A DNA stretch of 64,000 bases, taken from Comamonas terrigena NBRC 13299. Lineage in GTDB: Bacteria; Pseudomonadota; Gammaproteobacteria; Burkholderiales; Burkholderiaceae_C. The notes under the pieces were generated by a model. The model did not search any database and was not told where the DNA came from. It was given only the letters and a program-made list of their open reading frames with translations. Positions 48,362-57,002 of the stretch are shown piece by piece. The position numbers and the translations under genes are program-made. The DNA is taken from NCBI RefSeq assembly GCF_006740045.1, contig NZ_AP019749.1:248001-312000 (forward strand), written 5' to 3'. How positions within the stretch are numbered: the stretch's first letter is position 1; each line of letters opens with the position of its first letter.

Positions 48362-48653
48362 TGCCAAGCGCCTGGAAGCGCTGGCCCAGCAACTGCAGGC
48401 CGCGGCGACCGCGCAGGATTGGGTGCGCCTGGGGCAGCTGGACCAGTTGCTGAGCCAATGGCTGGCCGAAGAGCAGGCCACGCCGTCGGCTGACCCTGCC
48501 CAGCAGGCGGCATGGCGCCGGGTGGCGTCCGCCCATGGGCAGGCGCGCAGCGCATGCCAGCAGGCATTGCAAGAAGCAGGGGCGCGCTTGCGCGACCTGC
48601 ACAACCACAACGAGGCGCACAAGGCCTACGCATGGCAGGAGCAGCTTTCATGA
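48348..48653 (+). CDS. fliT: FliT-like export chaperone
   Basis: A 101-residue, wholly helical protein in the place of FliT (chaperone of FliD) or LafD of lateral systems. Sequence similarity is weak, so the call rests on position between fliS and fliK, size and helicity. The ATG at 48348 overlaps fliS by 14 bases, and the stop overlaps fliK. Confidence 0.7.
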   Translation: MPAFDAKRLEALAQQLQAAATAQDWVRLGQLDQLLSQWLAEEQATPSADPAQQAAWRRVASAHGQARSACQQALQEAGARLRDLHNHNEAHKAYAWQEQLS

Positions 48654-49681
48654 ATTCAATGCCGGTCAGCACCGCGCTGGCCTCGGCGCCTGCCGGAGCC
48701 ACACAGGGGCCTGCCGTGGCCCAGGCCACCGAGCCTGCGGCAGCAGGCACTGCCGCACCCCAACAAGCCTTCGCCCCCGGCGCGGCCGACTACGCGCGGG
48801 TGCTGGAACAGACAACGCTGCCACAGGGCCTGTGGGCGGAACCGGGTGGGCATGCCAAGGCTTCCACCGTGCAGGCCTTGCTGGCCAAGACCGAGCAGGC
48901 CTGGGCCGACGAAACCGACAGCGCGCTGGATGCCAACGCCCTGCCGCTGCTGCCGAGTCTGGCACCGGCCTGGCAGCCGGAGATGCTGAAGCCACGGCAT
49001 GCACAGGGGGCACCGATGCCCCATCCCGCAGAGGCGGATGCCGCCCTGGCCACGGCGGCCATGGCGGTGCAGATGCCGGCCGTGCCGGCAGAGACGGCTG
49101 TGCTGCAGCGCGTGCAAGCCCCGGCGGAGACGGTGGTGGCCACGCCCGCCGCCGTGCATGCCGCGGTGTCGCCTGAAGCCGCGGCGGTGCTGCCGGCGGC
49201 ACTGCAGCTGGCACCGACCCCGGGTGGACTGTCGCTCGAGCTGCCCGCCAAGGCCGCGGTACCGACCACGGCTGCAGCGGCGCGTACGGAGCAACCAGTG
49301 CTGCAGGCACTGGCTCAGCGCATTCAGCTGCAGCAGTCGCAGGGTGTGGAGGTGGCGACGGTGCGCCTGGATCCGCCACAGCTGGGCACCCTGGAAGTCC
49401 GCATCCAGCATGATCCGTCCGGGGTGCAGGTGACGCTCCAGGCCTCGCATGCGGAAGTGGGGCGCCAGCTGGCCGGCCTGGCAGAAGGTTTGCGCCATGA
49501 ACTGCAGGCCCGCACGCAGGGCGAAGTCTCGGTGGTGGTGGCACAGGGCCGACCGTCCAGCCAGACGGCGGGACAAGGCGGGCAGTCGCGCGACAACCCT
49601 GCGCCCTGGGCACAGGCTGAGGAAGAAGCAATCGGTCAGGCTCTGCAGGCCTGGCAGTCCGCGGCGCAGGCGGCGGGCTGA
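48650..49681 (+). CDS. fliK: Flagellar hook-length control protein FliK
   Basis: A 343-residue secreted ruler protein. The first 220 residues are Ala/Pro-rich and poorly ordered; the C-terminal switch domain is clear (VRLDPPQLGTLEVRIQHDPS, then VQVTLQASHAEVGRQLAGL and the LRHELQARTQGEVSVVV end). It interacts with FlhB to stop hook growth. ATG at 48650 overlaps the FliT-like gene by four bases. Confidence 0.9.
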   Translation: MNSMPVSTALASAPAGATQGPAVAQATEPAAAGTAAPQQAFAPGAADYARVLEQTTLPQGLWAEPGGHAKASTVQALLAKTEQAWADETDSALDANALPLLPSLAPAWQPEMLKPRHAQGAPMPHPAEADAALATAAMAVQMPAVPAETAVLQRVQAPAETVVATPAAVHAAVSPEAAAVLPAALQLAPTPGGLSLELPAKAAVPTTAAAARTEQPVLQALAQRIQLQQSQGVEVATVRLDPPQLGTLEVRIQHDPSGVQVTLQASHAEVGRQLAGLAEGLRHELQARTQGEVSVVVAQGRPSSQTAGQGGQSRDNPAPWAQAEEEAIGQALQAWQSAAQAAG

Positions 49682-49698
49682 GGCACAGAGCGGGAGGG

Positions 49699-50157
49699 AT
49701 GATGGCGAAGAAAATCGGAATGCTGTTGGCGTTGGTGGCGATCCTGGGAGTGGGTGTCGCTGCCGGGGGATGGTGGTGGGGGCAGCGTGCGCCGGTGGCG
49801 GTGGCTGCGCAGACCTCGCCGCAACTGGATGTGCGCCAGGCCAGCTATGTGTCGCTGGACAAGATCGTGGTCATGCTCAAGACCGACCAGAGCCTGCGCA
49901 CGGCCAACACCTATATGTCGCTGGATCTGGTGCTGCGCACGGACAAGCTGCACGAGAAGGCCGCGAAGGCCGAGCTGCCCATGCTCAAGGGGGTGGCGGT
50001 GCGCACGCTGTCCCAGGTGGCGATGGAGCAGGCCAAGGCCATGAGCATCGACGAATGGACCGAGCTGCTGACGGCGGACCTGGTGGCGGCCTATGCCAGC
50101 CACCCGGATCTGCGGCCGTTCGACAAGGTCATGGTGTCGCGGCTGATCATCGAATAA
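49699..50157 (+). CDS. fliL: Flagellar basal body-associated protein FliL
   Basis: A 152-residue protein with one N-terminal membrane helix (about 7-28) and a periplasmic domain that surrounds stators and supports their engagement; the family is often required for swarming. SYVSLDKIVVMLKTD and VMVSRLIIE are in the expected places. ATGs at 49699 and 49702 both follow a GGAGGG Shine-Dalgarno. Confidence 0.88.
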   Translation: MMAKKIGMLLALVAILGVGVAAGGWWWGQRAPVAVAAQTSPQLDVRQASYVSLDKIVVMLKTDQSLRTANTYMSLDLVLRTDKLHEKAAKAELPMLKGVAVRTLSQVAMEQAKAMSIDEWTELLTADLVAAYASHPDLRPFDKVMVSRLIIE

Positions 50158-50166
50158 GTCCCGCCC

Positions 50167-50931
50167 ATGCTGCAGCAAGACACCTCCGCTTCGTATGGCG
50201 ACGCTGCCGCGCTGGTGGCCGGAGGCTGGGCACCAGCCGACGGGCTCTACAGCACGGCAGCCGTGTCGCCGCAGCAGGAACAGGCGGTGCTGACCGCCTA
50301 CCTGCCCATGGTCAAGCGGGTCGTGCGCCAGCTGGCCTCGCAGGCGGGGGAGGTCATGGACCAGAACGATATGACCCAGGTGGGTCTGATGGGCCTGCTG
50401 GAGGCATTGCGTCGCTACGGTGCGGTGGACGAGGCCTTTGCCGGCTATGCCCGCCAGCGGGTGCGCGGGGCCATTCTGGATGAACTGCGGCGCCAGGACT
50501 GGCGTCCGCGCACGGTGCGCCAGAGTGCCCACAAGGCACGGGATGCGGTGCGCGCCCTGCGCCGTCAGCTGGGGGCGGAGCCCACGCCGGCACAGATTCA
50601 GCAGGCCCTGGGCATGGACGACGAGGCCTACCTGGCATACGAACAGGCCGAGTCTGCGGAGGCCATGGCCAGTCTGGATGAAATGGTCGGTCAGGGCATG
50701 GACCTGCCCAGTTCGGCGGCAGACCCCCAGCACGCGGTGCTGCAGCGCCATCTGCTGGAGCAGATGCTGGCGCAGCTGAACGAGCGGGAACAGCGCGTCA
50801 TCCAGCTCTATTACGAATTCGACCTCAACCTCAAGGAAATTGCAGCGGTGCTGGAGTTGTCCGAGGCGCGGGTCTGTCAGATCAACAAGGAAGCGCTGCG
50901 CAAGATGCGTGCAGCGCTGGAGGGGGCGTAA
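50167..50931 (+). CDS. fliA: Flagellar sigma factor (FliA/sigma-28; LafS-like)
   Basis: A 254-residue sigma-70 family factor. Region 2 contains VKRVVRQLASQAGEVMDQND and LRRYGAVDEAFAGYARQRVR, and region 4 ends LNLKEIAAVLELSEARVCQI, all like FliA. It directs late flagellar promoters. Placement beside motA and motB, and not in a separate regulatory cluster, is the arrangement of lafS-lafT-lafU in lateral flagellar loci. Its anti-sigma factor flgM is encoded three genes downstream. Confidence 0.93.
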   Translation: MLQQDTSASYGDAAALVAGGWAPADGLYSTAAVSPQQEQAVLTAYLPMVKRVVRQLASQAGEVMDQNDMTQVGLMGLLEALRRYGAVDEAFAGYARQRVRGAILDELRRQDWRPRTVRQSAHKARDAVRALRRQLGAEPTPAQIQQALGMDDEAYLAYEQAESAEAMASLDEMVGQGMDLPSSAADPQHAVLQRHLLEQMLAQLNEREQRVIQLYYEFDLNLKEIAAVLELSEARVCQINKEALRKMRAALEGA

Positions 50932-50963
50932 GCCCCCCGCCGTCATTTCGGGAAACACAAAGC

Positions 50964-51848
50964 ATGTTGCAACTTCTGGGCATCTTCATTGTGCTGGGCA
51001 CCGTCTTCGGAGGGTTTGTGCTCAGCGGCGGTCAACTGGGGGTGATCTGGCAGCCGATGGAGGTCTTCATCATTGCCGGTGCCGGCCTGGGGGCGCTGGT
51101 GCTGGGCAATCCCAAGCACATCTTGTCGGAGCTGTGGCTGCAGCTGCGCAATGTGATGTCGCAGACCAAGCAGACGGTGGAGTTCCAGCGCCAGCTGCTG
51201 CTGCTGATGTACGAGCTGCTGCTGACTGCGTCCGGGGGGCTGAAGGCCCTGGATGCGCATGTGGAAAAGCCCAAGGACAGCCCGTTGTTCCAGCGCTATC
51301 CGCTGGTGCTGGCGGACGCCAAGCTGCTGCATTTCATCGTGGACAACTTCCGCCTGATGGCCATGGGCAAGATCAGCAGCCACGAGCTGGAAGGCGTGCT
51401 GGACCAGGAGCTGGAAACCATCCAGGAAGAGCTGCTGCAGCCGGCCAAATCGCTGGGCAAGATCGCGGAGGCGATGCCGGGCTTCGGCATCCTGGCGGCG
51501 GTGCTGGGCATTGTGATGGCCATGAGCTATGTGGCCGATGGCGCCACGGCCGGCGAGATCGCGGTCAAGGTCGGTGCTGCCATGGTGGGCACCTTCATCG
51601 GCATTTTCCTGTGCTACGGCGTGCTGGATCCGCTGTGCAACTTCATGAAGCAGCGTGTGATGGAACACATTGCCGCCATGGAGTGCGTGAAAGTGGTGCT
51701 GGTGGCCCATGTGGCGGGCAAGCCGCCGCTGCTGTCCATCGATGCGGGGCGCCGCCTGGTGCCGCTGAACATCAAGCCCAGCTTTGCCGCGCTGGAGACC
51801 TGGATCACCGACATGACGGCCCGCGAGACCGGAGGGGCCCGTGCTTAA
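50964..51848 (+). CDS. motA: Flagellar motor stator protein MotA (LafT-like)
   Basis: A 294-residue inner-membrane stator subunit with four helices, residues in the cytoplasmic loop for rotor contact, and ILAAVLGIVMAMSYVADG plus GTFIGIFLCYGVLDPLCNFM, which are conserved in proton-driven MotA. Together with MotB it forms the 5:2 ion-driven motor. The stop overlaps the motB start by eight bases. Confidence 0.95.
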   Translation: MLQLLGIFIVLGTVFGGFVLSGGQLGVIWQPMEVFIIAGAGLGALVLGNPKHILSELWLQLRNVMSQTKQTVEFQRQLLLLMYELLLTASGGLKALDAHVEKPKDSPLFQRYPLVLADAKLLHFIVDNFRLMAMGKISSHELEGVLDQELETIQEELLQPAKSLGKIAEAMPGFGILAAVLGIVMAMSYVADGATAGEIAVKVGAAMVGTFIGIFLCYGVLDPLCNFMKQRVMEHIAAMECVKVVLVAHVAGKPPLLSIDAGRRLVPLNIKPSFAALETWITDMTARETGGARA

Positions 51849-52803
51849 GCGTGCCGGCCAGGAGCATGGTGAGGTCGTCGTCAAGAAAAGCGGCGGCAAG
51901 CACCAGCATGAAGAGCACAACAGCGCCTGGAAGGTGGCGTTTGCCGACTTCTGTCTGGCCCTGATGTGTCTTTTCCTGGTGCTGTGGGTGCTGGCCGCGC
52001 GGGACAAGGAAGAGATCGAGATGGCCATGGCCGCAGGTGCCGCCCCCAATATGACCTACCAGGGCCAGGGCGTGCGCATGATCGGCGAGTACCAGCCGGG
52101 TTCGCTGATCCCCAAGAATCCCGTCAGGCCGCAGGCCCAGGAAGAGACGGGCGGCCAGCCCCGGGTGCAGAAGCTGCTGGACAGCCCGGAAGAGCTGGCG
52201 CAGCTGTCGCGCCGGGTGCGGGAGGTCGGGGAGCAGGTCGGCCTGGGTGACCACATCGTGACCGCCGTGACGGCCGAAGGCCTGCGCATCACCGTGCACG
52301 ACACCGAGCAGAGCGGCATGTTCAAGCTGGGCAGCGCTGAGCCCACCGCCGAGTTCGTGCGGCTGCTGCGCCGCATCGGCCCGATGTTCCGCGAGATCGA
52401 CAACCAGTTGGTGATTGCCGGGCACACCGATGCCTTGCCCTATTCCAGCCACAGTGCGTTTGCCGCATCCAACTGGTCGCTGTCCATGCAGCGGGCGCTG
52501 GCGGCGCGCGGCCACATGATGCTGGGCGGCATGCCGGAGCGCAGCGTGCTGCAGGTGATCGGCATGGCCGAAGTGGCGCCAGCCGATCCAGAGCAGCCCC
52601 AGGCGGCCATCAACCGGCGTGTCGAGTTGCTGGTGACCACCAAGGCCCATGCCCAGAATGTGCACCAGACGTTTGGCCGACTGCCGGTGAGCGAGCCCTT
52701 GACGCCCGGGCTGCAAAGCTCGCCCGCGGACACGCCCATGCTGGAGTTGCTGCGCAAGGTATTGCTGCAGCCTTTGCAGGGCGAAGCGCAGGCCAAGCCC
52801 TAA
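51841..52803 (+). CDS. motB: Flagellar motor stator protein MotB (LafU-like)
   Basis: A 320-residue protein with a single membrane helix (about 32-55: KVAFADFCLALMCLFLVLWV) whose D36 is the proton-binding aspartate. A plug/linker follows, then an OmpA-like peptidoglycan-binding domain (VIAGHTDALPYSSHSAF, INRRVELLV). The start is GTG at 51841, inside motA. The ADFCLALM membrane sequence agrees with H+ coupling, but the ion cannot be proved from sequence. Confidence 0.95.
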   Translation: MLKRAGQEHGEVVVKKSGGKHQHEEHNSAWKVAFADFCLALMCLFLVLWVLAARDKEEIEMAMAAGAAPNMTYQGQGVRMIGEYQPGSLIPKNPVRPQAQEETGGQPRVQKLLDSPEELAQLSRRVREVGEQVGLGDHIVTAVTAEGLRITVHDTEQSGMFKLGSAEPTAEFVRLLRRIGPMFREIDNQLVIAGHTDALPYSSHSAFAASNWSLSMQRALAARGHMMLGGMPERSVLQVIGMAEVAPADPEQPQAAINRRVELLVTTKAHAQNVHQTFGRLPVSEPLTPGLQSSPADTPMLELLRKVLLQPLQGEAQAKP

Positions 52804-52844
52804 AAACTGTCATCATGCAAAGCAGCAAACTCAGAGGCTCCCGG

Positions 52845-53135
52845 ATGAAACTTTCCCCCATTGCGCCCGCTGCGGGCAGTGTGGCTGCACAGGGCGACCG
52901 GGTGCAGGACCTGGCCGCATCCCTGCCGGTGGCAGCGGCCGTGGTGGCCCCGGACGTGCAGGTGGGTGTGCAGGCTGCCAGCGTGCAGCGCGCCCAGGTG
53001 CAGGCGGCGCAGATGCCGGACGTGGATGTGGCGCGCGTGGCGGAAATCAAGGAAGCGCTGGCGCGTGGCGACATCAGCTTCAATCCCCAGAAGCTGGCAC
53101 AGCTCATCCTGCGCCACCATGGAGGTGGGGCGTGA
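52845..53135 (+). CDS. flgM: Anti-sigma-28 factor FlgM
   Basis: A 96-residue, Ala/Val-rich, largely disordered protein whose C-terminal 35 residues are the FlgM core (ARVAEIKEALARGDISFNPQ, then LAQLILRHH). It keeps FliA inactive until exported through a finished hook. The ATG at 52845 follows AGAGG by seven bases; a further ATG at 52815 has no ribosome binding site. It overlaps flgN. Confidence 0.9.
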   Translation: MKLSPIAPAAGSVAAQGDRVQDLAASLPVAAAVVAPDVQVGVQAASVQRAQVQAAQMPDVDVARVAEIKEALARGDISFNPQKLAQLILRHHGGGA

Positions 53136-53605
53136 TGGCCGATGCCCCTGCTGCCCCCGGCGCCGCACCGTCGCTGTCGACCCGCCAGCGCTGGGCTGCC
53201 ATTGCCCAGGGCATGCAGCAGGACATGACGGCATACGGTCATCTGTGCGAGTTGCTGCACACGCAGTTCCATGCCGCCTTGCGCCACGATGCCGAAGCCA
53301 TGCAGGAGGCTGCGGTACAGATCACGGCCCAGGTGCAATGGCTGGAAGGTACCCGCAAGGAACGTGGCCAGCATGTGCGGGCGCTGCTGCCTGCGGGTGC
53401 ACCGCTGTCGATGGAGGCGGCGTTTGCCTTGCTGCAGGCGCCGCTGCAGCAGCAGTTGCTGGGCCTGTGGGGGCAGCTGGAAGCCCAGGTACAGGTGTGC
53501 AAGGCCATGAACCAGCGCAATTGCCAGCTCATCATGGAGCAGGCCGAAGTGATGCGCGCCGTGATTGTGGGCAATGCCCAGCCGGAGATCTATGCTCCGC
53601 TCTGA
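53132..53605 (+). CDS. flgN: FlgN-like export chaperone
   Basis: A 157-residue (GTG start) or 156-residue (ATG at 53135) helical protein in the usual place of flgN, the chaperone of hook-filament junction proteins FlgK and FlgL. Sequence conservation is low, but length, the long helices and the pattern NQRNCQLIMEQAEVMRAV near the C-terminus suit the family. Overlaps flgM and, by 14 bases, the glucosaminidase gene. Confidence 0.82.
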   Translation: MMADAPAAPGAAPSLSTRQRWAAIAQGMQQDMTAYGHLCELLHTQFHAALRHDAEAMQEAAVQITAQVQWLEGTRKERGQHVRALLPAGAPLSMEAAFALLQAPLQQQLLGLWGQLEAQVQVCKAMNQRNCQLIMEQAEVMRAVIVGNAQPEIYAPL

Positions 53606-54401
53606 TTTTCTGCCTTTGCCGGCTTGGCCGGGTACCGGTGGCACGGTACCGTCGGGTGCTGCGGTGGCGCCGGCCGCACGGCTGCCCCAGCTGCCGGCCA
53701 CGACCCCGGTGGCCGCAGAAACGGCCGTGTACACCCCTTTGGGGCAGGATGTGGCGCGGGAGGTGCAGCAGTTCATCAGCCAGGGCAGCGGCGGTGCCGC
53801 ATTGGCGTCGCCCCAGGCGCGCTGGCTGGCGCTGCAGGCCGCACGCCAGGCCGCGCGCAGTGAGCGGAGCAAGGAGGGCCTGTCTGCCACGGGCGGCGTG
53901 CGCAGCGCAGCCGCGGCCGTGGGTGCGGCAGCCTCCCTGCAGCCAGCGCAGCAGGCCTTTCTGGACCGCATTGCCCCCTGGGCGCAGCAGGCTGCGCAGC
54001 GCTTGGGCGTGTCGCCGCGGGCGGTCATGGCGCATGCCGCGCTGGAAAGCGGCTGGGGGCAGCGCCCCGTGCGGGATGCGCTGGGCCAGGATAGTCTGAA
54101 CCTGTTCGGCATCAAGGCGCAAGGCGGATGGACAGGCGCCAGCACCCCGGCGCTGACCACCGAATACGAGGCCGGGCAGGCGGTGCGGCAGACCCAGTCG
54201 TTCCGCCAGTACGCCGACCTCGATGCCACCTTTGGGGACTATGTGCGCCTGCTGGCGCACAGCCCGCGTTACCAGGCGGCCCTGCGCACCGGTGACGATG
54301 TGCAGGCCTTTGCCAGCGGCCTGGCGGCGGGCGGCTACGCCACCGATCCGGACTATGCGCAAAAGCTGGTGCGCATCAGTCGCCAGATTCCATCGCCTTG
54401 A
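53592..54401 (+). CDS. Flagellar beta-N-acetylglucosaminidase (FlgJ C-terminal half as a separate protein)
   Basis: A 269-residue protein. The first 115 residues are low-complexity with no rod-binding domain; the rest is a family 73 glucosaminidase (QQAFLDRIAPWAQQAAQRLG, HAALESGWGQRP with catalytic E152, NLFGIKA, RQYADLDATFGDYVRLL). It would cut peptidoglycan for the growing rod. No conventional signal peptide is seen, consistent with export through the flagellar apparatus. The missing FlgJ N-terminal domain is encoded separately at 61636-62013. Its end overlaps the convergent flgA by 26 bases. Confidence 0.85.
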   Translation: MLRSDFLPLPAWPGTGGTVPSGAAVAPAARLPQLPATTPVAAETAVYTPLGQDVAREVQQFISQGSGGAALASPQARWLALQAARQAARSERSKEGLSATGGVRSAAAAVGAAASLQPAQQAFLDRIAPWAQQAAQRLGVSPRAVMAHAALESGWGQRPVRDALGQDSLNLFGIKAQGGWTGASTPALTTEYEAGQAVRQTQSFRQYADLDATFGDYVRLLAHSPRYQAALRTGDDVQAFASGLAAGGYATDPDYAQKLVRISRQIPSP

Positions 54402-55146
54402 CCTTCACGCCGCCGCCCGGTGCCTGCGGGGCGGCCAGCAGCACGCCGGGGGCAATCAACTGCCCTTTCACCGGCCGGCCGGTGCGGGCATTGCGCACGG
54501 TCACCGTGTCCCCCAGCTTGCCGGAGCCCGTGGCCAGCCCCATCACGCTGACCTGTACGCCGTCGCCCTGGGCACGGATCTCGATCTTGTCCCCCTTGCG
54601 CATGGCCACCGGGCTGAGGAGCTGGCGCGCCTGCAAGGCCTGACCGGCCCGTCCGGCAGTCTTGAGCTGCTGGCCCACGGGGGCGGGCGTGTCCAGCAGC
54701 TCGTTGCGGTGGGCGAGTGTTTGCGGGCGCAGTTCCAGATCTTCAGCCAGCAAGGCCTGCCCGGCCGGCACGTCGCTGCGCAATGTCCAGACCGGGGCGC
54801 TGGCCTGCAGCTGCGCCACCACGCTGCCGCGCTGGCTGCCGCAGCGCACCGGGATGGAGGCACGGGTCAGGCTGTGCAGTTCCACGGCAGGGACCATCCA
54901 GCCTTCGGGGCAGGGTGTGTGGGCAGCCCCGCGAGGGGCTGTGAACTGCACCTGCAGCCGGGCCTGTGCGCGCTGTGCGGCGGGAAGCAACTGGGCCCAC
55001 GCGGCCTGCAACTGGGCCTGGGCGGCGGCCTGCAGCTCGGCCGGCAGCACCGGTGGTGGCGCGGGGGCCTGCTGTGCCGCGGCCTGTGCCGACAGCCCCA
55101 GGGCGCACAGCAGGATGGGAGTCCATCTGGTCAGGAATGAATTCAT
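54376..55146 (-). CDS. flgA: P-ring assembly chaperone FlgA
   Basis: A 256-residue periplasmic protein with a signal peptide (residues 1-24). The C-terminal SAF domain is typical (DVPAGQALLAEDLELRPQTL, then MRKGDKIEIRAQGDGVQVSV and GKLGDTVTVRNARTGRPVKG). It helps FlgI form the P-ring. It is transcribed away from flgB, and its 3' end overlaps the glucosaminidase gene. Confidence 0.92.
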   Translation of the reverse strand: MNSFLTRWTPILLCALGLSAQAAAQQAPAPPPVLPAELQAAAQAQLQAAWAQLLPAAQRAQARLQVQFTAPRGAAHTPCPEGWMVPAVELHSLTRASIPVRCGSQRGSVVAQLQASAPVWTLRSDVPAGQALLAEDLELRPQTLAHRNELLDTPAPVGQQLKTAGRAGQALQARQLLSPVAMRKGDKIEIRAQGDGVQVSVMGLATGSGKLGDTVTVRNARTGRPVKGQLIAPGVLLAAPQAPGGGVKVKAMESGD

Positions 55147-55513
55147 TGCAAATTAAATATCTTTTGTGCAATTATAAAAACTACTGAATCGGTGTGAGTG
55201 GCAAAAATCACCACGCCTGGCATCTCCGGCGTCATTCTGTGTGAAAGATGGCTGGCAGTGTTTGTTGCTGATGGATGGATGATTTTGAACGCCATTGGCT
55301 GTATTTTTGCGTGTGTTGACGAACTGATTGTTTGATTGTTTTCTGTCGATGGCTTGCGGATCGGGTTTGTAAGCGCATTAGGTAGCGCTTTGTGTGAAAA
55401 GTAGCAACGTGAAACAATCTGCATAGTATGATTTGAGAACGCGCAAGAAATATCTCATGCGCAAATGATCAACACAGGGTTGCGCACTCCTGCAGGGGCG
55501 CAACGGGGGCGAT
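55147..55513. promoter_or_regulatory. Divergent promoter region, flgA / flgB
   Basis: This 367-base, AT-rich, gene-free region lies between divergent operons. Notable elements: TGTGTGAAA repeated directly at 55238-55246 and 55391-55399; AAGCGC/GCGCTT inverted repeat at 55371-55390; a -10-like TATGAT near 55425; and a perfect seven-base stem GTTGCGC/GCGCAAC at 55479-55504 containing CCTGCAGG, directly before the flgB ribosome binding site. No clear sigma-28 promoter is visible. Confidence 0.5.
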
Positions 55514-55879
55514 ATGGCACTGAATTTCGACTCGGCGTTGTCCGTGCATGCGCAAGCGCTGCGCGTGCGCTCTGACCGCACGCAATTGCTGGCTTCCAAC
55601 CTGGCCAATGCCAGCACGCCGGGCTACCAGTCGCGGGACATCGACTTCGCGGAGGCCATGGCGCGTACGGGCCAGGAGGCGGGCTTGCCGTCGCTGGATT
55701 GGGGCGGCAGTGCAGATGCGCTGTTCCGCGTGCCCAACCATCCCTCGCAGGACGGCAACACCGTGGAGGTGGGCGTGGAGCAGGCGCTGTTTTCGCAGAA
55801 CGCCTCGGACTTCCAGACCAGCCTGACCTTTCTGAACATGAAGCTGCGCGGCCTGCAGTCCGCCATCAAGGGTGAATGA
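55514..55879 (+). CDS. flgB: Proximal rod protein FlgB
   Basis: A 121-residue rod protein exported through the flagellar gate, with the conserved LLASNLANASTPGYQSRDID motif near the N-terminus and a C-terminal helix (TSLTFLNMKLRGLQSAI). First gene of the flgBCDEFGHIJKL operon; the stop overlaps flgC by four bases. Confidence 0.95.
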   Translation: MALNFDSALSVHAQALRVRSDRTQLLASNLANASTPGYQSRDIDFAEAMARTGQEAGLPSLDWGGSADALFRVPNHPSQDGNTVEVGVEQALFSQNASDFQTSLTFLNMKLRGLQSAIKGE

Positions 55880-56301
55880 GCATGGGTTTTCGTGAAATCG
55901 CGCAGATTGCCGGCTCCGCCATGACGGCCCAGAGCACGCGCCTGAACACCGTGGCCAGCAACCTGGCCAATGCCGGTGCGGCCGCCTCTTCCGAATCCGA
56001 GGCATACAAGGCACGCAAGCCGGTGTTTGCTGCCGTGATGGGCGAAAGCACGCTGGACAGCTATGCCGCCCGCGTCCAGGTGCTGGATGTGCTGGAGACG
56101 ACCGAGCCGGTGCGCAAGGTGCACGAGCCGGGCAACCCCGTGGCCGATAAGGCCGGCTTTGTCTACTACTCCAACGTCAATTCCGTGGCCGAGATGACCG
56201 ACATGATGTCCGCATCGCGTGCCTTTGAAACCAATGTCGAGGTGCTGGGGCGCGTGCGCTCCATGCAGCAATCGCTGCTGCGCCTTGGGGAGCAATCATG
56301 A
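55876..56301 (+). CDS. flgC: Proximal rod protein FlgC
   Basis: A 141-residue rod protein (TRLNTVASNLANAGAAASSE and the C-terminal NSVAEMTDMMSASRAFETNV). The ANAGAAAS segment differs from the usual ANA(D/N)T. Overlaps flgB and flgD by four bases each. Confidence 0.95.
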   Translation: MSMGFREIAQIAGSAMTAQSTRLNTVASNLANAGAAASSESEAYKARKPVFAAVMGESTLDSYAARVQVLDVLETTEPVRKVHEPGNPVADKAGFVYYSNVNSVAEMTDMMSASRAFETNVEVLGRVRSMQQSLLRLGEQS

Positions 56302-56960
56302 GCTTGATCAACAGCGCCTCCGGCACGGGCACCAACGCCGGCTCCAGCAGCAGCGACGCCATCTCGCAGGCCCTGGGCGGCACCGAACTGGGCCAGATGT
56401 TCACCAAGCTGCTGGTGGCCCAGGTGCAGTACCAGGACCCGCTGGAGCCCACGGATTCCAGCACCTTCGTTACCCAGCTCACGCAGCTGAGCCAGACGGA
56501 GTCGCTGCAGTCGCTGACGTCGCAGCTCAAGACCCAGTCCTCCATTCTGGACAGCCTGCAGACCATGCAGCTGGGCAGCCAGGTCGGCTCCACGGTCATG
56601 GTCGCCACCAACAGCGTGCAGCTGGACGACAGCACCGTGAATGCCGTGGTCAATCTGCCGGCCACGGCCGATCTGACGCTGCAGCTGACGGCCCCGGATG
56701 GCAAGGTGACCACGGTCAGCCTGGGCTCCAACGCGGTGGGCGATGCCAACTTCACCATCGACCCCGCCGCGCTGGGCCTGCCTGCGGGCAAGTACGGCAT
56801 CGTGGTCAAGGATGCCAGCGGCACCAGCTACCCCGTGGAAGTGGCGGGCACGCTGCAGGCCGTGCGCCTGACGTCGAGCGGCAGCGTGGCCCTGCAGGTG
56901 CAGGGCCTGGGCGATGTGCTGCCTTCCAGCGTGACGCGTTTCGTGGGTCAGAAGGCCTGA
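56298..56960 (+). CDS. flgD: Hook cap protein FlgD
   Basis: A 220-residue hook scaffold. FTKLLVAQVQYQDPLEPTDS with SSTFVTQLTQLSQTESLQSL (given in parts) identifies it, and an Ig-like C-terminal half follows. It is needed for polymerising FlgE. flgE starts 42 bases later. Confidence 0.95.
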   Translation: MSLINSASGTGTNAGSSSSDAISQALGGTELGQMFTKLLVAQVQYQDPLEPTDSSTFVTQLTQLSQTESLQSLTSQLKTQSSILDSLQTMQLGSQVGSTVMVATNSVQLDDSTVNAVVNLPATADLTLQLTAPDGKVTTVSLGSNAVGDANFTIDPAALGLPAGKYGIVVKDASGTSYPVEVAGTLQAVRLTSSGSVALQVQGLGDVLPSSVTRFVGQKA

Positions 56961-57002
56961 GCGCCCTGACGTTTTCTCCCTCTCTTCACCAGGCCTGAAA
57001 TC

